Below are positions 34,139 to 47,584 of a stretch of 64,000 nt of DNA, piece by piece (the first letter of the stretch is position 1; each line of letters opens with the position of its first letter). The notes beneath the pieces are model-generated. The model made no database searches. It was given only the letters and a program-made list of their open reading frames with translations, and was not told where the DNA came from. Both the position numbers and the translations under genes were made by a program. Source of the DNA: Topomyia yanbarensis (taxonomy: Eukaryota; Arthropoda; Insecta; Diptera; Culicidae). The stretch lies in the NCBI RefSeq assembly GCF_030247195.1, contig NC_080670.1:35989934-36053933 (forward strand). The letters run 5' to 3'.

Positions 34139-35180
34139 TCTTCTGGACCGCCGATGGATCAGAAGCCCTTGTCGTTGTGTTTATTATATTTATTATGCTT
34201 AGAAACATGTCGTTTGCAATTTGGCATTTAACCTAACTATGGAAACGTGTCTGATAGGCAGAGTGAAGATGCCAACTTGTCATTAACATTTCGCAGTGAA
34301 TTTCCGTATTCCTTTGAAATATCTTATATACTTTTTGTACGCTTGCTTTGTTCTATTCTATTCTAACCCTCACACAGCCAGTATTGAAAAGCATCCTGGA
34401 AAACACTGCAGATATTCTTTAGTGTTTTTCTCTTCAACATTAATATTTGAAGCATATTACAATATGTCGCAAATATTAAAACGGCCAGGCCTACTGTGCA
34501 GAGTTGGGTTTGAAGATGTTGCAATATTATGCGGCAATTGAATTATTCATTTAATGAACAATTCAACCAACGAATCGTTTTGAAACTTGAATGAGGAAGA
34601 AACGAGGACAACCGTACCGACCGTTTCAATTTATAGGGGGTTAGGTTTAAACGTTGGGAGTGAGTTTGCTAAGAAGGTTAATGTCATTCCTTTGGTCCTT
34701 TGAGATGGGACAGAGGTATTTACACCTTGCCCTGGCTCATTAAGCCTAGGTTAAAGCGCCCTTACTCGCTCTATATACTTTTTGTACGCTTGCTTTGTAC
34801 TGCAAACTTTGGAAATAATCGTTGTAGTGTTAATAAAAAGCAATACTCAATGGCCGACTGCTCGGAGTTCAAATTGCTCGTTTCGAATTATCGGAAATTG
34901 ATCGCGAGTGACTTTCGTGCATATTGCTATCCTGTTATGTAACGCCTCGCGGAATAATAATTCTTAAAATGCCTATTCGGCATTCATATTTCTACTGGAG
35001 GTCGCACTTCTGAAAACATTGATCTAAAATGAAATGGCAAAGCGCGTGAGAACTTAGATAAATTAAAATATCAACCAAAATATATTCTGATTCATTTGCC
35101 TACCTACTAACACCTATCCTATCATGCGACACTTGTGGATGACGCAGAGAATTCCTCGGTCATAATAGTCACAAGTGTTG
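34139..35180. other. Intronic sequence with one exact 27-bp repeat pair
   Basis: TATATACTTTTTGTACGCTT plus GCTTTGT occurs at about 34325-34351 and again at about 34772-34798. Nothing else is recognised. Confidence 0.6.
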
Positions 35181-35185
35181 AACTT

Positions 35186-35716
<531 letters not shown>

Positions 35717-35759
35717 CCTCTAGCAATAGCAAGTGTCGAACTAACATTCCTTCCCTCTC

Positions 35760-36500
35760 CTGTTGCGATCTACGTTCGGCCTGGAAGCTGTATATTGAAG
35801 GATAATTTGTTACCCCCAGGTCTTCAAAAGCCGTTAAGCCCCATATGTTGATTTATTGCTGATATACTGCATGAAAATGACTCGCAAGATGTCCATAAAA
35901 TGATCGTTCCAAATCACAGGAGTTTATATCTAAGAACATGTAAAACATATGTTATTCATCATTCTCTAGTTTATGCAGTCGAATTTCACATAAAAATTGA
36001 TACAATGCTTTACTTTACAATATTTTACTTTACATGTTCTGGTAGGGGAACCATCTGACAAAAATACGCTGCTGCTTTGTTTATGTTAAATATAATTTTC
36101 ATTTATTCTAAGTGTGTTGGATATGTTTAAATTCAATTAAATACGTTGAATATAACATTCAAGAGAAGATGCATGTATAAATGTATACATGTATAAAACC
36201 AAAGCATTCCTTTAGCAATATATATATTTGCTATATAATAGTACTATATGAATATGTAAAACGTACATGCTTTAAAGATCCTTAATCAACTTTATATACG
36301 AATATTGAGCTATTAAAAATGCTACATTTTGCCTGTGCTTCTACGCCTTTGAAATGCTAATATAGAGCTTCTAAATACTGAAATAAGTTGTTATGCGATA
36401 ATAATGCTATTTTATAATCCATACAGTGCAATGGCGTAAGTACGATTATTTTTATCGTGAGCTTTTCGTGCATTGTGTGGATCGAGATTTCGGATCCTGA
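35760..36500. other. Intronic AT-rich sequence; repeat related to 59.6 kb
   Basis: GAAATGCTAATATAGAGCTT (36351 onward) and ATCCATACAGTGCAATGGCG (about 36416) resemble GCAATGCTAATGTAGAGCTT (59590) and CCAATATAGTGCCATGACTT (59668). A shared diverged repeat is likely. Confidence 0.5.
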
Positions 36501-36503
36501 GTA

Positions 36504-37433
36504 GGGGAGAGGGGGTAACAATGAAACACATTTTTTATACGATTTCATTTTGATGATAATACATGTTATTTGTGTAGCTAAAAGTGATACATAGTTTCAC
36601 TCTGTTGTTAACTAATGCATATATTTTTTCCAGCTGGTAAAATTCACGGGAAATAACTTTTTTTGGGTAATCAACAATCGGTGGTAAAATGTACCAGTGA
36701 GCCCCATGGGTAGGAACTATGAAACACGATGTCGTCTACAGTGAAATATTCTACTTGCGAATTTCATTCTTTTGTTTTGACGAATAAAGATCCTAAAGCT
36801 TCCTATTAAAGTTATTTTGAGACGCAAATTGTTTGTTTCCGCAAGATATCACTATATCATCGCATAATATCGGACCACCATATATGCATATAAGATGCAA
36901 TCCTGAAAGAGGCGATAATTTCTACAAAGCTTGCCCAAATTGACAAACTTTCCATTTAATGAAATGTATTTATCGTGGAAAATCGGAACCCATTCACATT
37001 TTAATATAGATCACAAAAACAAGAAATTTTCACTGTTCCCCATATATCATCGTTTCACAGCTACCCAATGGGTCTATTTATGAAGATTGTCAAATTGCAC
37101 AGAACCATGACAAGTTACCAAAAAACTTTGTTCGCGGCAAATGTTGAGCATAAAATTTGCTACAAATAACAGTAGAATAAACATTTTTCTGGTGAACGGT
37201 AACTCATAAAAATGAAATAATGATTTTTATGGCAAATTTACTCTGACTGTTATAAAACAAACAAATATCCATTAAAAGAGATAGAGTTATCAGAAATCTT
37301 CCAAAATATAGTAACACGTGTAAAGAATTAGAAACCATGAAATATGAGGGAATGAGACGATTATGTTCATGCATTATGATTTTATTGCGATTGTTTCATA
37401 GTTCCTGCTGATCCACCGTTACCCTCTCTCCCC
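36504..37433. mobile_element. TA-flanked MITE, pogo/Tigger-like, 930 bp
   Basis: The left terminus GGGGAGAGGGGGTAACAATG is matched by right GGTGG…CCACCGTTACCCTCTCTCCCC ends (15 of the first 16 positions). TA lies on both sides (36502-36503 and 37434-37435). A second inner pair, ATGAAAC near 36520 and GTTTCAT near 37393, extends the symmetry. Size and terminal style resemble the element at 18609-19533. No transposase. Confidence 0.85.
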
Positions 37434-37865
37434 TACAGTCGGTTGGACATGATTGCAAATGAGCGATATGATACTCCCTTTAACTGCTGTTAAATATTAT
37501 TCAGATCTGACTTTTGGTTCCGGAGTTATAGGTTGATTAGTACGGTCACACAAGAATTTCCCATATAAACCGTTGCAATCGTAATACCTCAGAGAATAAA
37601 AATCTACTGAAAAAAAACTTAAAATTGCTTCGATTTGCAGATCTAGCTCATTGCTGGCCAAACAAAGATTCTTTGAAGTTATTGACCACTATCGACGATT
37701 CTGAAAGTTCCGGGCCTCGGGCATATTACAGATCTAAAGTAATAGTCAAAGTTAAAGTCGGCTCGTGTGAGAAGTAGAGTAGTGTACATTGTCGATTACA
37801 AAGTTCTACTTATTTAGTTCCAACATGTACGAAATTTGGTTTTGATACAATCTCATAATCGAATT
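37434..37865. other. Intronic sequence without recognised features
   Basis: Nothing recognised. Confidence 0.5.
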
Positions 37866-38480
37866 CAAGGAAAGACTTTTTATACGAGAACAACATGCAG
37901 TCGAGATAGGACTACATGATTTTTCTCCAGATACACCTGTTTGCTCGATTCACAGATACACATCGCAAATACGGTGAAGTGACGTCCGTTTATCGCGACT
38001 GGTGGGTGCGATCTCTTTACCGACATTGACAACGGTGTTTGGGTGGTAAGAACTCGACTAAACCGTTCTTTTCCTTCCTTCGTGCATCTGGAACCGGGTT
38101 TCCTGTATGCGCAGATGACGATGTGTACCTATAAAAATTAAACTACCTCGTGTCGGTTTTGTGAACAATCTGTACACTTTGGATCGAGAAAATAAATATC
38201 ATCTCCAACCAAAACCAACTTCCAGACGTCAACACCCAAAGTTAAATAACAGACATTTATCCAACTAGCAAACAATGAAAAAGATATTCCCAAAGAATAG
38301 GAAAGCTTTACGGCCGTCCTTAGTAAATCCAAGAGGCATATTAAAACAGTCGTCCGTAATCTTGTAGGAAGCAATATCGATAGCAGTATGCTTGAAAACA
38401 ATAGTCACGACAGATGACAAAATGATCTTCAGACATTGTCAGATGACACAGAAAATGCTCAACCGACGCAGGAAAAACAT
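37866..38480 (+). pseudogene. Decayed LINE ORF1 (RRM/zinc-knuckle gag-like) relic
   Basis: Across several frames the + strand keeps the order of the ORF1 at 51149-52135. AVEIGLHDFSPDTPVCSIHR corresponds to AVEVRVHDLATRTPDGAIKK. KYGEVTSVYRDWW corresponds to KYGEVDSVTHETW. DIDNGVWVVRTRL corresponds to IPNGVRVVRMRV, and SCRFCEQSVHFGSRK to TCQFCTKKLHLGKPC. In the relic the last cysteine of the zinc knuckle is lost (K). Frameshifts and stops are frequent. It is an old member of the same or a related LINE family. Confidence 0.7.
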
Positions 38481-38489
38481 CTCCGCATG

Positions 38490-39110
38490 CAATGGTTAAT
38501 TACATGCGCTGAATTCAATGGGAACACATTGCCTTCATCTTATAGAAAGGTTATGTAGTGGTTAACTCTCCTCCTATCCTCTTTCTCCACAAAATAAAAT
38601 GAGTTAGTATGAAGAAGAAAATAGTTTATCTAGATTAAGGTAATTAAACACTTTCCAATTTATGAATCAGTGTCGAACCGTTGCTGTCGAGTAAACACTT
38701 TCTCACGAACCCATGCATAAATGAGATAGGCAATATTTGTTTTATTATATTTTTCTGATTTCATTCCATCATTCTACCAGTTCATTATTCAATCTGTTTC
38801 CGTCGTTGGGAACTGTCGGAATAAAACTGGATGTCGAAATGTCTCTTCAATAACTTTTAGTCTCATACACACAAAACGAATCATCGGGAGCGTAACTGCA
38901 TCTGTTTTTTCGCTCTCGAACTGTGATCGAAAAGCTCACAAATGATTCGTTACAGTTCAACCGACCTCATTTGTGCAATACAATATCGAATTCTATAGCG
39001 ACACGTTATTGGTTACACACTGTCGCATTGTGATCGCTGCTGTAACGATGAGAAGTTTATATAGCTCATTCGAATTGCTAGTAATCATGTGTCGTTGTGG
39101 CCAGTGGTGT
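38490..39110. other. Intronic sequence without recognised features
   Basis: Nothing recognised. Confidence 0.5.
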
Positions 39111-39117
39111 AAGTAGG

Positions 39118-39402
39118 TGTTTTAACAAGTAGATATTTGTCGGTTCTAGTCCTGATGCTACCCGCTAGTCATTTTTCTCTCTAGTAAGCCTTAGTTTACA
39201 ACACGGAAAATCAACAACAGTGGGAAAATGGTACAAAGAAAAATGCGTCAATGAAATCATTACAATGAGTGTGAAACTCATGTATGTCATTTTACAACTC
39301 AACGAGTGTATGTCGTCATACCACGGATAGTATTTTTAGCAAATAGATGTTTGTCGGCTCTATTCTAGGAATCTGATGGCAAGATTTCTTTCTAGAAGTT
39401 TC
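39118..39402 (+). repeat. Two diverged direct copies, about 213 bp apart
   Basis: TTTTAACAAGTAGATATTTG TCGG (39120) and TTTTAGCAAATAGATGTTTG TCGG (39332). Both continue through TCT…TTTCTCTCTAG/TTTCTTTCTAGAAG. Confidence 0.65.
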
Positions 39403-39669
39403 AGTTTCAATTAGCTATACCATGAATATGGTCCACGCCAAACCATGCAACCATCAAAACACCATGAAATGGTCTCAAAAACCCGTAAATACACCAGAAT
39501 ATGGTTTTTAAATGGGATCTTCTGGACGATGGCGATGATCTTTTCGTGGGTTGAACCCATTCCAAACTCTATCAAAATACCATGCAGTGGGGGTGAATTT
39601 GGACCATGATCATGGGGGCAGTATGGGTTTTTCGTTTGCTCGGGATCCTGAACTGCACGATTGAACAGA

Positions 39670-39960
39670 ATAATTGTATTCGCGTATACCAGATTGGATT
39701 TCGAAAAAGACGTCCAACGATGAGCACCCTTGTGGCTCATCTGTTTCTGGATTTAAAGCTAGCGTACGATTCGCTGAAACAGAACGTACTGCCCAGGTAA
39801 TGGAGTAACTAGGGTTCAATCAATTTGAATAAGCCTTTTCCGTACGATATTAAATAAATACGGAGGCCTTAGTTAGAACGCGTCACAAAATCAAAAACCT
39901 ACTATAAGAACTTGAATCTACTTCCAATAAGGTTTTTATATTATCTAGCAGAAAGCGCAT
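39670..39960 (+). pseudogene. LINE reverse transcriptase fragment
   Basis: The + strand reads YQIGFRKRRPTMSTLVAHLF then LDLKLAYDSLKQNVL. This is the QxGFRxxRST…F-x-D-x-K-x-A-Y-D-S segment of RT domains 1-2. Beyond 39799 the frame has stops. The catalytic FADD is missing. A short fragment of a LINE in the opposite orientation to those at 1 and 9 kb. Confidence 0.6.
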
Positions 39961-39969
39961 AAAAGTTTC

Positions 39970-42160
39970 CGTTTACGAGTTCGTTCAGTCCGTTTTGATC
40001 GTTAGTACATTAACATATAACACATTTCTGAAACTTGTAAACTGCTGGCACTATTTAGTAAACTGCTAATTGCTACCGGCTGAGTTTTGCTACAATGATT
40101 TGCACAAATCATTATAATCATCATCATCACATTGACTGTATCATTTCTAGCCCCATCATCAGCGACACAGCCAGTCACTCAACCAATCATCCGACGAATA
40201 AGTTCATCGTATTTCCATTAATGAGTATCCTCGAATTCGGCGATTGAAAAACTTTTCCCATTAACGGTAACAGCCGTCATCAACCAGCGGCGTGGGTAGC
40301 GACAATGACAGTTAAATGATTTGTCCATTATATGTAGTTCCATTCTATGCAGTCGCTGTCCGTTGTCTAGTTTCCTTTTTATCCAATTCTGGATCTACGA
40401 AACTGTAGGCTTTTCCATCAAGGCCTATTTTTGCACAACTAGAAAAATGTGCACGTTGTTCTTGAAAGATTCGTTTTAAAAAGCATCAATTCGTCGAAAT
40501 TTTCATTTTTATCCCAAGATTAACATCACTACAAATCAATGCGTTTACTAAAATTAGTGCCTGAAACTTCAAAGAATAAACCGAAGAAACTAATACTTAG
40601 ATACATATCGCTCGTTCAAATATATAGATAAATAGACTCATATTCCTATATGCCACTGTGTTAGGTCCGTTAGTTTGTGGATATACCTTATTAATAATCT
40701 ATACCTGACGCAAATGATCATTTAATGACATTTCGAGGTGAAAAAAATACATTTTAGCTACGTATCCTCCGCCATCGAGTGCGGCATCTCACCCGCAATT
40801 TTAATGCGGCATCTCTCCCAATTGTATGGGAGAAATGCCGCATGACGGCATTTTCCTCTGAAATTATGGATGACCGTGCTCATGATCAGAATACCTTCTA
40901 AAAGGTCCCAGCTACTCAACCAATACATGATTTACCAAAAAAAAAAATCGAACGATTTTAAAAAACGAAATTTTAATGTGGTACTGAAAAACTTTCGGCA
41001 CTCCGTGATGCAACTGGACGCACATAATCATTAATAAAAATTTTGTAAGTTGATAATAAGGATTATTTTACATCTACAGTCTTGTAATTCTTCAAAAGAC
41101 AAACTCACAATATGATATTACCTTATAAAAGGGACCCTATATAAGAGATGTTATGTTATATATGTTATCGAATACATATGGCTTGATTGAAGCTTTAGAA
41201 GATTTATTTTGGCCCTTTCTGTTTTTGGCGATAGTGGTGACTCGTTTTTATCAATACCATTCTTTGGGCCATCTTTGTTGAATTCTTCACATGAAGCTAA
41301 AGTTCTATAGTTCATTAATTACTGAAATATTTTCCGAGCATACTAAAGATTTCCGAGCAAACTTTGCTTAAAAGGATTCTTGATAGTCCGTGCTGATTGA
41401 TCTGTGCTAAAGACGAGTTGTATAGAAATATTGGAGTTAGGTTTGGATGACATAATCTGGTATCGTGGGTTGAAAATATTTAGCTCTAATCAGACATCCA
41501 TGATAAAATTAATTGCGCAATGGTTAAGAACTTGAAAAAGAAAAGTACTGGGAAATTCTTGATCAGAATAAAACAGTTCGAATCTCTGTACGTTGCCCAA
41601 AATATATTCCAATATCCCGATACAACTGGATTTGCCTTTAACATAGATCAATCAGCGTGGACTGCAATGAATCGTTTCAGGCACGTCAAGGTTTGTTCGG
41701 AAATCTTAAACTGAAACTGGTACAAAAATTTACAACGAGATAAGCAATTTTCTCCATTGCGTTTGACGAAAATCGACGGGGAAATAAACTGATATTTTCG
41801 TTTTCAATATTCGTGTATTTTTCCTTCAACCTTAAATGACAATAATGATCGTACTGAAATAACAGTAGCTTTATGTGGAGAATTCTGCGAGATGGCTCTA
41901 AAAATGACACGGGTAGGAACGAATTATTACTGACTTCTAAAACTTAAACTTCTAAAGCTTTGATCATGCCATGTTTATTCGATAACATATGAAATGGTTT
42001 CAATTTGAGTGTTTTATTACAAGACTTAGCATACATTCACATTAATAAATAAATCTAATAAATCGTATAATCGTGAATATTACATAGGTTATAGCATGAT
42101 TGGTGTTATCACCGCTTATTCGAAAAAGTTTTTGATCATGCACAATCCCATAAATCTCTC
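39970..42160. other. Intronic sequence; one short strong hairpin
   Basis: The frame at 41520-41714 is open but has no recognisable domain. The hairpin at 40804-40843 is listed separately. Confidence 0.5.
40804..40843. repeat. Stem-loop, 17-bp stem and 6-nt loop
   Basis: ATGCGGCATCTCTCCCA pairs with TGGGAGAAATGCCGCAT (one G-U-type mismatch) across ATTGTA. A third copy of the GCGGCATCTC motif lies just upstream (40781-40790). The stem is too short for a canonical pre-miRNA. Confidence 0.85.
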
Positions 42161-42981
42161 AAAGCCGTGTGGTGTCCGGCGGGCTGAAATCTTTTTGCAC
42201 TATTTCAACCAAGAATAGAACCTCTGGGAACTGCTCCCATGTCGTAAGAGGCGACTAACAACATGCTAGGAGTTCCTAGGCCGAGGTTTTGTTCCGTACC
42301 GAAGACTTAATCTGGACGGACCTTAAGGTTTTCCATATTACCCTCTTTCCAGTCTGTATTTAGTGAATCACTGACATATACCTTTTCTGATTCGCCTTTC
42401 TTGATTGTGTACCAACGTTTTAAGTTTCTTCTGGCGGTTGTATATTAGCCGTAAATGACGAAATCTAATTCTACACTAAGTAACAGAATATATTAATATA
42501 CCGGCACTTCCACGCCAAGGTTTAACTTCCAAAGCTTTGGCTTAAAACCGTTTTTAAAAAATGGAAACTTTCATGCAGGAAATTTATTGAATTGGCCTAA
42601 GATGGAGCTGTCGAATTTCACAAAAAGCTTTTTATGTTGCAAGTGATCTGTAGTTGTGTTAAATTAGGTATTTTTCTATTATATTTGGAACCGTCTACCG
42701 ACAAATCTACATTTACGAATACCTCCAAAAGTGACTTCTTGAGGTCTCATGAAGGCCCGACACTAGCTTTATGATACTTTTGCTTTTCTAAACAGTAATA
42801 AAAATCTCAACATTCAAGAACTTCACTTTGTCAGAAAATGTAGGGCCATCGGAAGCTAAAACTTCGTAAAATCGCACTCCTGGTCCTTTTTTCAGTGCAG
42901 TACTCTACGTCACTCGTTCAAATTTGCACCGCTCTTATGGTAGTCGGTATTTGCTAGTATTACTGTTCTCCCATCCATTCT
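42161..42981 (-). repeat. 820-bp dispersed repeat, copy 2
   Basis: Collinear with 33320-34138 over its whole length in the same orientation, with substitutions and small indels throughout. The landmarks are those given for copy 1. Divergence is too high for a recent segmental duplication. Confidence 0.75.
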
Positions 42982-45409
42982 GGTAGTCAAACGGTGGGAT
43001 AGCAAAATTCTTACAAGTTTCCTATCTCATGCCTCCACGCGATTCTAAGTCTATTGATGACATTTGGTCCTTAGACCGCAGAATGAGAGGGTGCGAACAG
43101 AATGAGAGGGTGCGAACAGATCTAGTCGAGAAAACATTGCCGTAAAAATGAATAGTTGATCGGAAATTAGCCCCAATACGACTAATCTGACTAGTATCTA
43201 TGAACACGGCTCAATACGTATTGAAAATTCGCCGCGTCTGTTTTTATGAACCTAATTTAAAGCTCCGTTATTGCTAACAAGCCCGTGCATCAGATTAACA
43301 ATCCTTTATATTTCCCTTCAGTGTTCGGTATTATCGCTCGTATACTTGTATTCCACAAACAATCCGATATGGAAAATAAGAAATACTTTCCTTGATTTAT
43401 AACATCTCGCGCTATTTTTGCCAGTATAATATGCTGTCACTTGGTAGTTTTCAAGCCAATAAATATATCGTAGAGAAGAAGTAGCGAGTTCTGTCCAAAT
43501 ACTGTTGCAATAAATAGTGATCCGGCCCATTACGCAGATAAGATTAGCTTTTCCAGGCAATACTCCCACGATCGGCTGTGTGGAGTTCAAATTGTTTTTG
43601 TTTAGGGAACATAGTATACTCTCGGTAGCCGGCTGCCCAGAGTTTAAAAATAACCAAAAACTAAACAAGATCATCTCTTTTTCGAGTGATCGTGCACTCG
43701 AAGACTAACTAAACAACTACCTAATAAAATATGCTTTACAGGTCGCATCGTTTGCTTGGAGCGAATCCTAGACCTGATACCCTTCCAAACCACCAACTCC
43801 GCGACACCTATGGAAGAGTCTGATGAATCGTCGTCCTTCCGTTAAGTAGGTGGAGCATCAACACTTCCTGTCTACCTTATCCTTTATCCTTCCCCGTGAA
43901 CGATGGAGATGGGGGCGGCCGGCAATGATGGCTATCATGCTGTTGAGGTTTTAATATGGGTCGGATTGGTATGAATTCCTACTTACCACTTCCTAAGCAA
44001 CTCTTATTAGATAATCAGCAGTCAAACATGATGAAGTCAGTGTGCAATCCGCCAAAATCATCGTCACAACGCAACGCAACGCAACGCAACGCAACTAGAA
44101 AAATGTGCACGCACGAGTGAACAAGCTTAAATCAACTCAATCGTACCGATAAAAATAAGGCAGCCTTTTACGGCCCGCCACGATGGCTGTTTCCTGTTGG
44201 CGAAGTTGGCTGGTTCCAGGGGAAATTAATGCCCTACAATAAATCCAGTCGACTTCATTCTACTACCAGGCAAACGGGTCTCATCTCATTCATCCGTACC
44301 ACACACACAAACACACGCAAGGCAAAGCCATACGCCGAAGGCTACCACAGGCAATGCGCCAGAAGGTGGGTGGAGTTTTCACCATTTTCAATCAGCATTT
44401 TTAGTCACATGGGAGGCGCAGCATGGCTGGCAAACTTGAGGATTAATGTTAGCTTCAGCCCTACGAAGGTTGTCGGTCGGATCTCGGGTTGAGACACTTC
44501 GCACTTTATGAAGTTAGTTAATCTGAGAGACTATCATCAAGTCTTGACAGATTCTATTCCTTCGCGTGAATTTCCAGTGTGTCTTTCCGGGGCGCATCGT
44601 AAGCACAAATAGAACCTAACGCGGTTAGGTGACGAAACGCTATAATTTACATAATGGAAGCATTTTCTCCGAAGCGTCTTTGCGTCTCCGCCGGTGAGCG
44701 ATGCTACTTTGTAATGCTATTCGATGAAACAAAAAAAGAACTGAAAGATTATTTACCTTCCTAATGGAATCGCCTGATTTTAAAACCCGTTCCGGCAGTA
44801 TGACGAAGAAGCATTTCGCCGAGAAGTTAATTCAATTGTTGTAAGTCAATTTCGCATAGCTGTAGTGGAAAATGTCGCCTGGAATCGGCGCTTGTTTGGA
44901 TTTTTACGAGTTATTTGCATTTCGGATGCAAACCGGTGAACAGACAGTTTACCCAAGTCGTCCGGTTAGAGGCGAGTGTGGGGACGGTAGGCGAGAATGG
45001 GAGGATGCTCTGTTCCGCTACTGGGACAACTTAGTCTTTATGCTTTGAAAGCTTTCGAATGGGATGAATAATTTAAATGCTGTGAGACATAATCTAATAT
45101 CATCCATGCTTTATTTTGAAAACTTGTTACGGTAATTTTGTATATATCGAAATGTATTGTATGAATGTCGTAATGAAAGGTTGAATTTTTAATCGAGGCT
45201 CCGAGTATTGTGAAGTTTTGGGAATTTGTTAAACTGACTTCGGTTGCCAACATGAATGAGGTGCGTCAAGCCTGAACAAAAGACGAACATAATGGTTCCA
45301 GCGAGACTCCGTGTAAATTAAGGCAAATTCGAGAGCAGAACGATATGGTTCGAAAAACATAATCAGTCTCCCCACGATATAATATTATGATGCAGCCCCG
45401 TGGGGTAGT
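42982..45409. other. Intronic sequence with a CAACG tract
   Basis: An exact 18-bp tandem duplication, AGAATGAGAGGGTGCGAACA-type, lies at about 43081-43118. The (CAACG)n tract is at 44067-44095. The sequence AACTAGAAAAATGTGCACG after it is also at 40438-40456. The frame at 44229-44492 has no recognised domain. Confidence 0.5.
44067..44095 (+). repeat. (CAACG)n microsatellite
   Basis: Nearly six uninterrupted copies of CAACG. Confidence 0.95.
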
Positions 45410-45533
45410 TTAACCCTTGAATGCGCAAACAACATTGTGAAAATCATCTCCAATCTATCGCAGTAACGTATTGACGCTATTGGACAATTTTCACAAAATT
45501 TGAGAAAAAATGATTTGCGCCTTTAAGGGTTAA
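45410..45533. mobile_element. TTAA-flanked MITE, 124 bp
   Basis: TTAA at 45410-45413 and 45530-45533. The left terminus CCCTTGAATGCGCAAA and the reverse-complemented right terminus CCCTTAAAGGCGCAAA match at 14 of 16. It is the same terminal style (CCCTT) as the element at 4371-4894, so probably the same superfamily. Confidence 0.8.
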
Positions 45534-46667
45534 TTATAGCAGCAGTCAAGTATAGGTCAAGTAAAGTACCCTATCCAAACTCCGACACACTGTCTAGCGA
45601 ACTCCGCCAAACCTGTACCCGGTTAGTTCATATAGAACAAAAAACATTACAACGATAGACCCTCTGCCCATATTGTTCCACTGACAAGTTCAACAATACT
45701 TATCAGCGCTTTTGTTCAACCGTGGGCAGACAACTTTTACCATTTGATAAGGGTCCTTTCACGCCTAATTTGTCAATAACCTGCGTTCCCCTAATTACTG
45801 TGTCCGCCCGGGCGGAACTGTAAAGGGTTCTCATCGGACGGAGAATCGGCATTAATTATGCTTCCCCAGCAATCAACAGCAAAGAGTTGCTACTATACTG
45901 GAAGGATGCTAAGTACACACAGCTTAAACCGACGGGAAATTATTTTCTTTGCTTAGGTTTCGTTCTGTCATTATAGATTGCCTTCTTGTGCCCGCCTCAG
46001 ATGAAATACCCGAGAAGCCGTTGTTCTAGGGCTACAATTTACTTTCCGTTCATTACCTATTGTGTTTTTTGTGGAAAATATTTTCCCCGAAGCATTTAAT
46101 TATGCTCCTTCTTGGGATTCTTTCTGCTCGCGTACAGATCGTTAATAATTTTCTTTTGATGGGGCAAATATCAGTCTGCGTCGTCGATTCGATCCGTTGG
46201 TTTCTGGCGAATAATTGTTGTGGGAAGGTATCGAAAACTCTTTGAAACTTCGGTCGGTTCATTCACATGTTTTAGCGCCGAATACTCCCTCCACCCATCC
46301 CTACCTAAAAACCTCGTAAAACAGAAAAAAAGATTCGTTCACGCAAAGCAGCAAACCGGAATGACCTAATTTCGGTAAATTATTCCGAAAGATAGCAGAA
46401 GGAATAAGTACCCATTTTCCACGTTGTCTTGTGTGCGCGTTCTGTTCTTTTTTTTGCGATCTTAGAAACTGTAGAACAAATTGCTCTCTTCGGGTAATAA
46501 ACTCAGAATGTTGCGGGACATTTTTTCCACAATGGCCACCCATCGACCGACAAAGCCTGTACGATGGACGAACATTTATGCACACAAATTTGCGACCCAA
46601 AATGCGAAGAAGCTGTAAATTAATCTTATTGTGTTGTTTTGTTCTTTTTTTTCCAATCCATTCGCAG
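45534..46667 (+). other. Intron sequence before the second visible Gprk2 exon
   Basis: No ORF with a domain. It ends in a T-rich tract (46637-46652) and the acceptor ATTCGCAG. Confidence 0.6.
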
Positions 46668-46788
46668 ATGTAAGTTATGGTTACGTAGTTGATCAGCAGC
46701 CAATCGGACGGGAGCTGTTTTACCAGTTCTGCAAGATTAAGCGACCCGAGTATTCTCGGTACATTTCGTTCCTGGACGATGCCTCGAG
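46668..46788 (+). CDS. Gprk2: Gprk2 exon, start of the RGS-homology domain
   Basis: Acceptor ATTCGCAG ends at 46667 and donor GTGAGT starts at 46789. Two bases complete the Asp codon begun at 13887. The frame then reads VSYGYVVDQQPIGRELFYQF, CKIKRPEYSRYISFLDDAS, with AG left for the next exon (phase 2). The pattern QPIGRxLFxxFC…xYxxFLD is the first helices of the GRK RGS-homology domain. This domain holds GRK4/5/6 proteins in their regulated conformation. The exon follows a 32.8-kb intron and precedes one of 15.9 kb. Length and phase fit its neighbours exactly. The identification as Gprk2, rather than the GRK2-type Gprk1, rests on the SYGYVVDQQPIG block and on the preceding exon, from memory of the family. 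Confidence 0.93.
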
Positions 46789-46799
46789 GTGAGTAGACT

Positions 46800-47580
46800 T
46801 GAATTCTTTTTTACTTTTACGTTGGTACAATCCTGTGATATGGTTATGGTTCAAGAGTAATTGGAATGTGTTTTTTTCGGTTTGGGACAAATGAAATGAC
46901 AAAATGTACAGCAATGAATTCACACGACAAAAACTAACAGAAGTTACCTAAAAAAATACAAGTTGGCTTGCCGAATGCATATTTAAAATAAAGACAACTT
47001 TAGTCACTATCAAAACTATAGTTTATAATTGGCCGAGCTCTAAGTTCCTACTTTTAATATTGAGAATTCCGATAGACTGGGAAGTTTTGCTCTTGGTCTG
47101 AAGGCACTATGTCAGCCCTGTTAGTTGGGCAGGCACACAAACCGAATTGGATTTCTGGAAGCGATAATGCTACATTGAATAGTTAATTGCCCAGCAAACA
47201 ATTTTATATATGAGTTATATATGTAAATATACAGTACAACTAAATAGTATATAATGCGCAAATATGCTACATACGGACAAAAGTGGAGGTAATATATCTA
47301 CATTGAGATAAAATTGGGTTTCAATATGCGATGTAAACTGTATATAAATGCGACTGTGGTCGGTACTTAGTCTAATTCCATGTGGCAAGAAACAGTCACC
47401 TTTTATACACTCTTACGATTCGAAAAAGTAATATATACGATTACATTAGGCTTTCGGAAAATATTAATATAAAATAAAAGTTATGAACAAGACACATATT
47501 TCGACCGCCTATTTTTCAGAATGAGAATTACTTTGAATTTTCGCATCCCAAAACGTTTCTAGCATTTTTTGTATTACGAA
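46800..47580. other. AT-rich intronic sequence
   Basis: TATATG/ATATAC-rich from about 47205. Nothing recognised. Confidence 0.5.
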
Positions 47581-47584
47581 TGGA

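Noticed and set aside
39411..39620. AACCATG-rich stretch as a minisatellite
   Set aside because: Spacing between motif copies is irregular; no consistent unit.
41520..41714. 64-codon ORF as a host exon
   Set aside because: No recognised domain, no convincing splice sites, and inside a transposon-rich intron.
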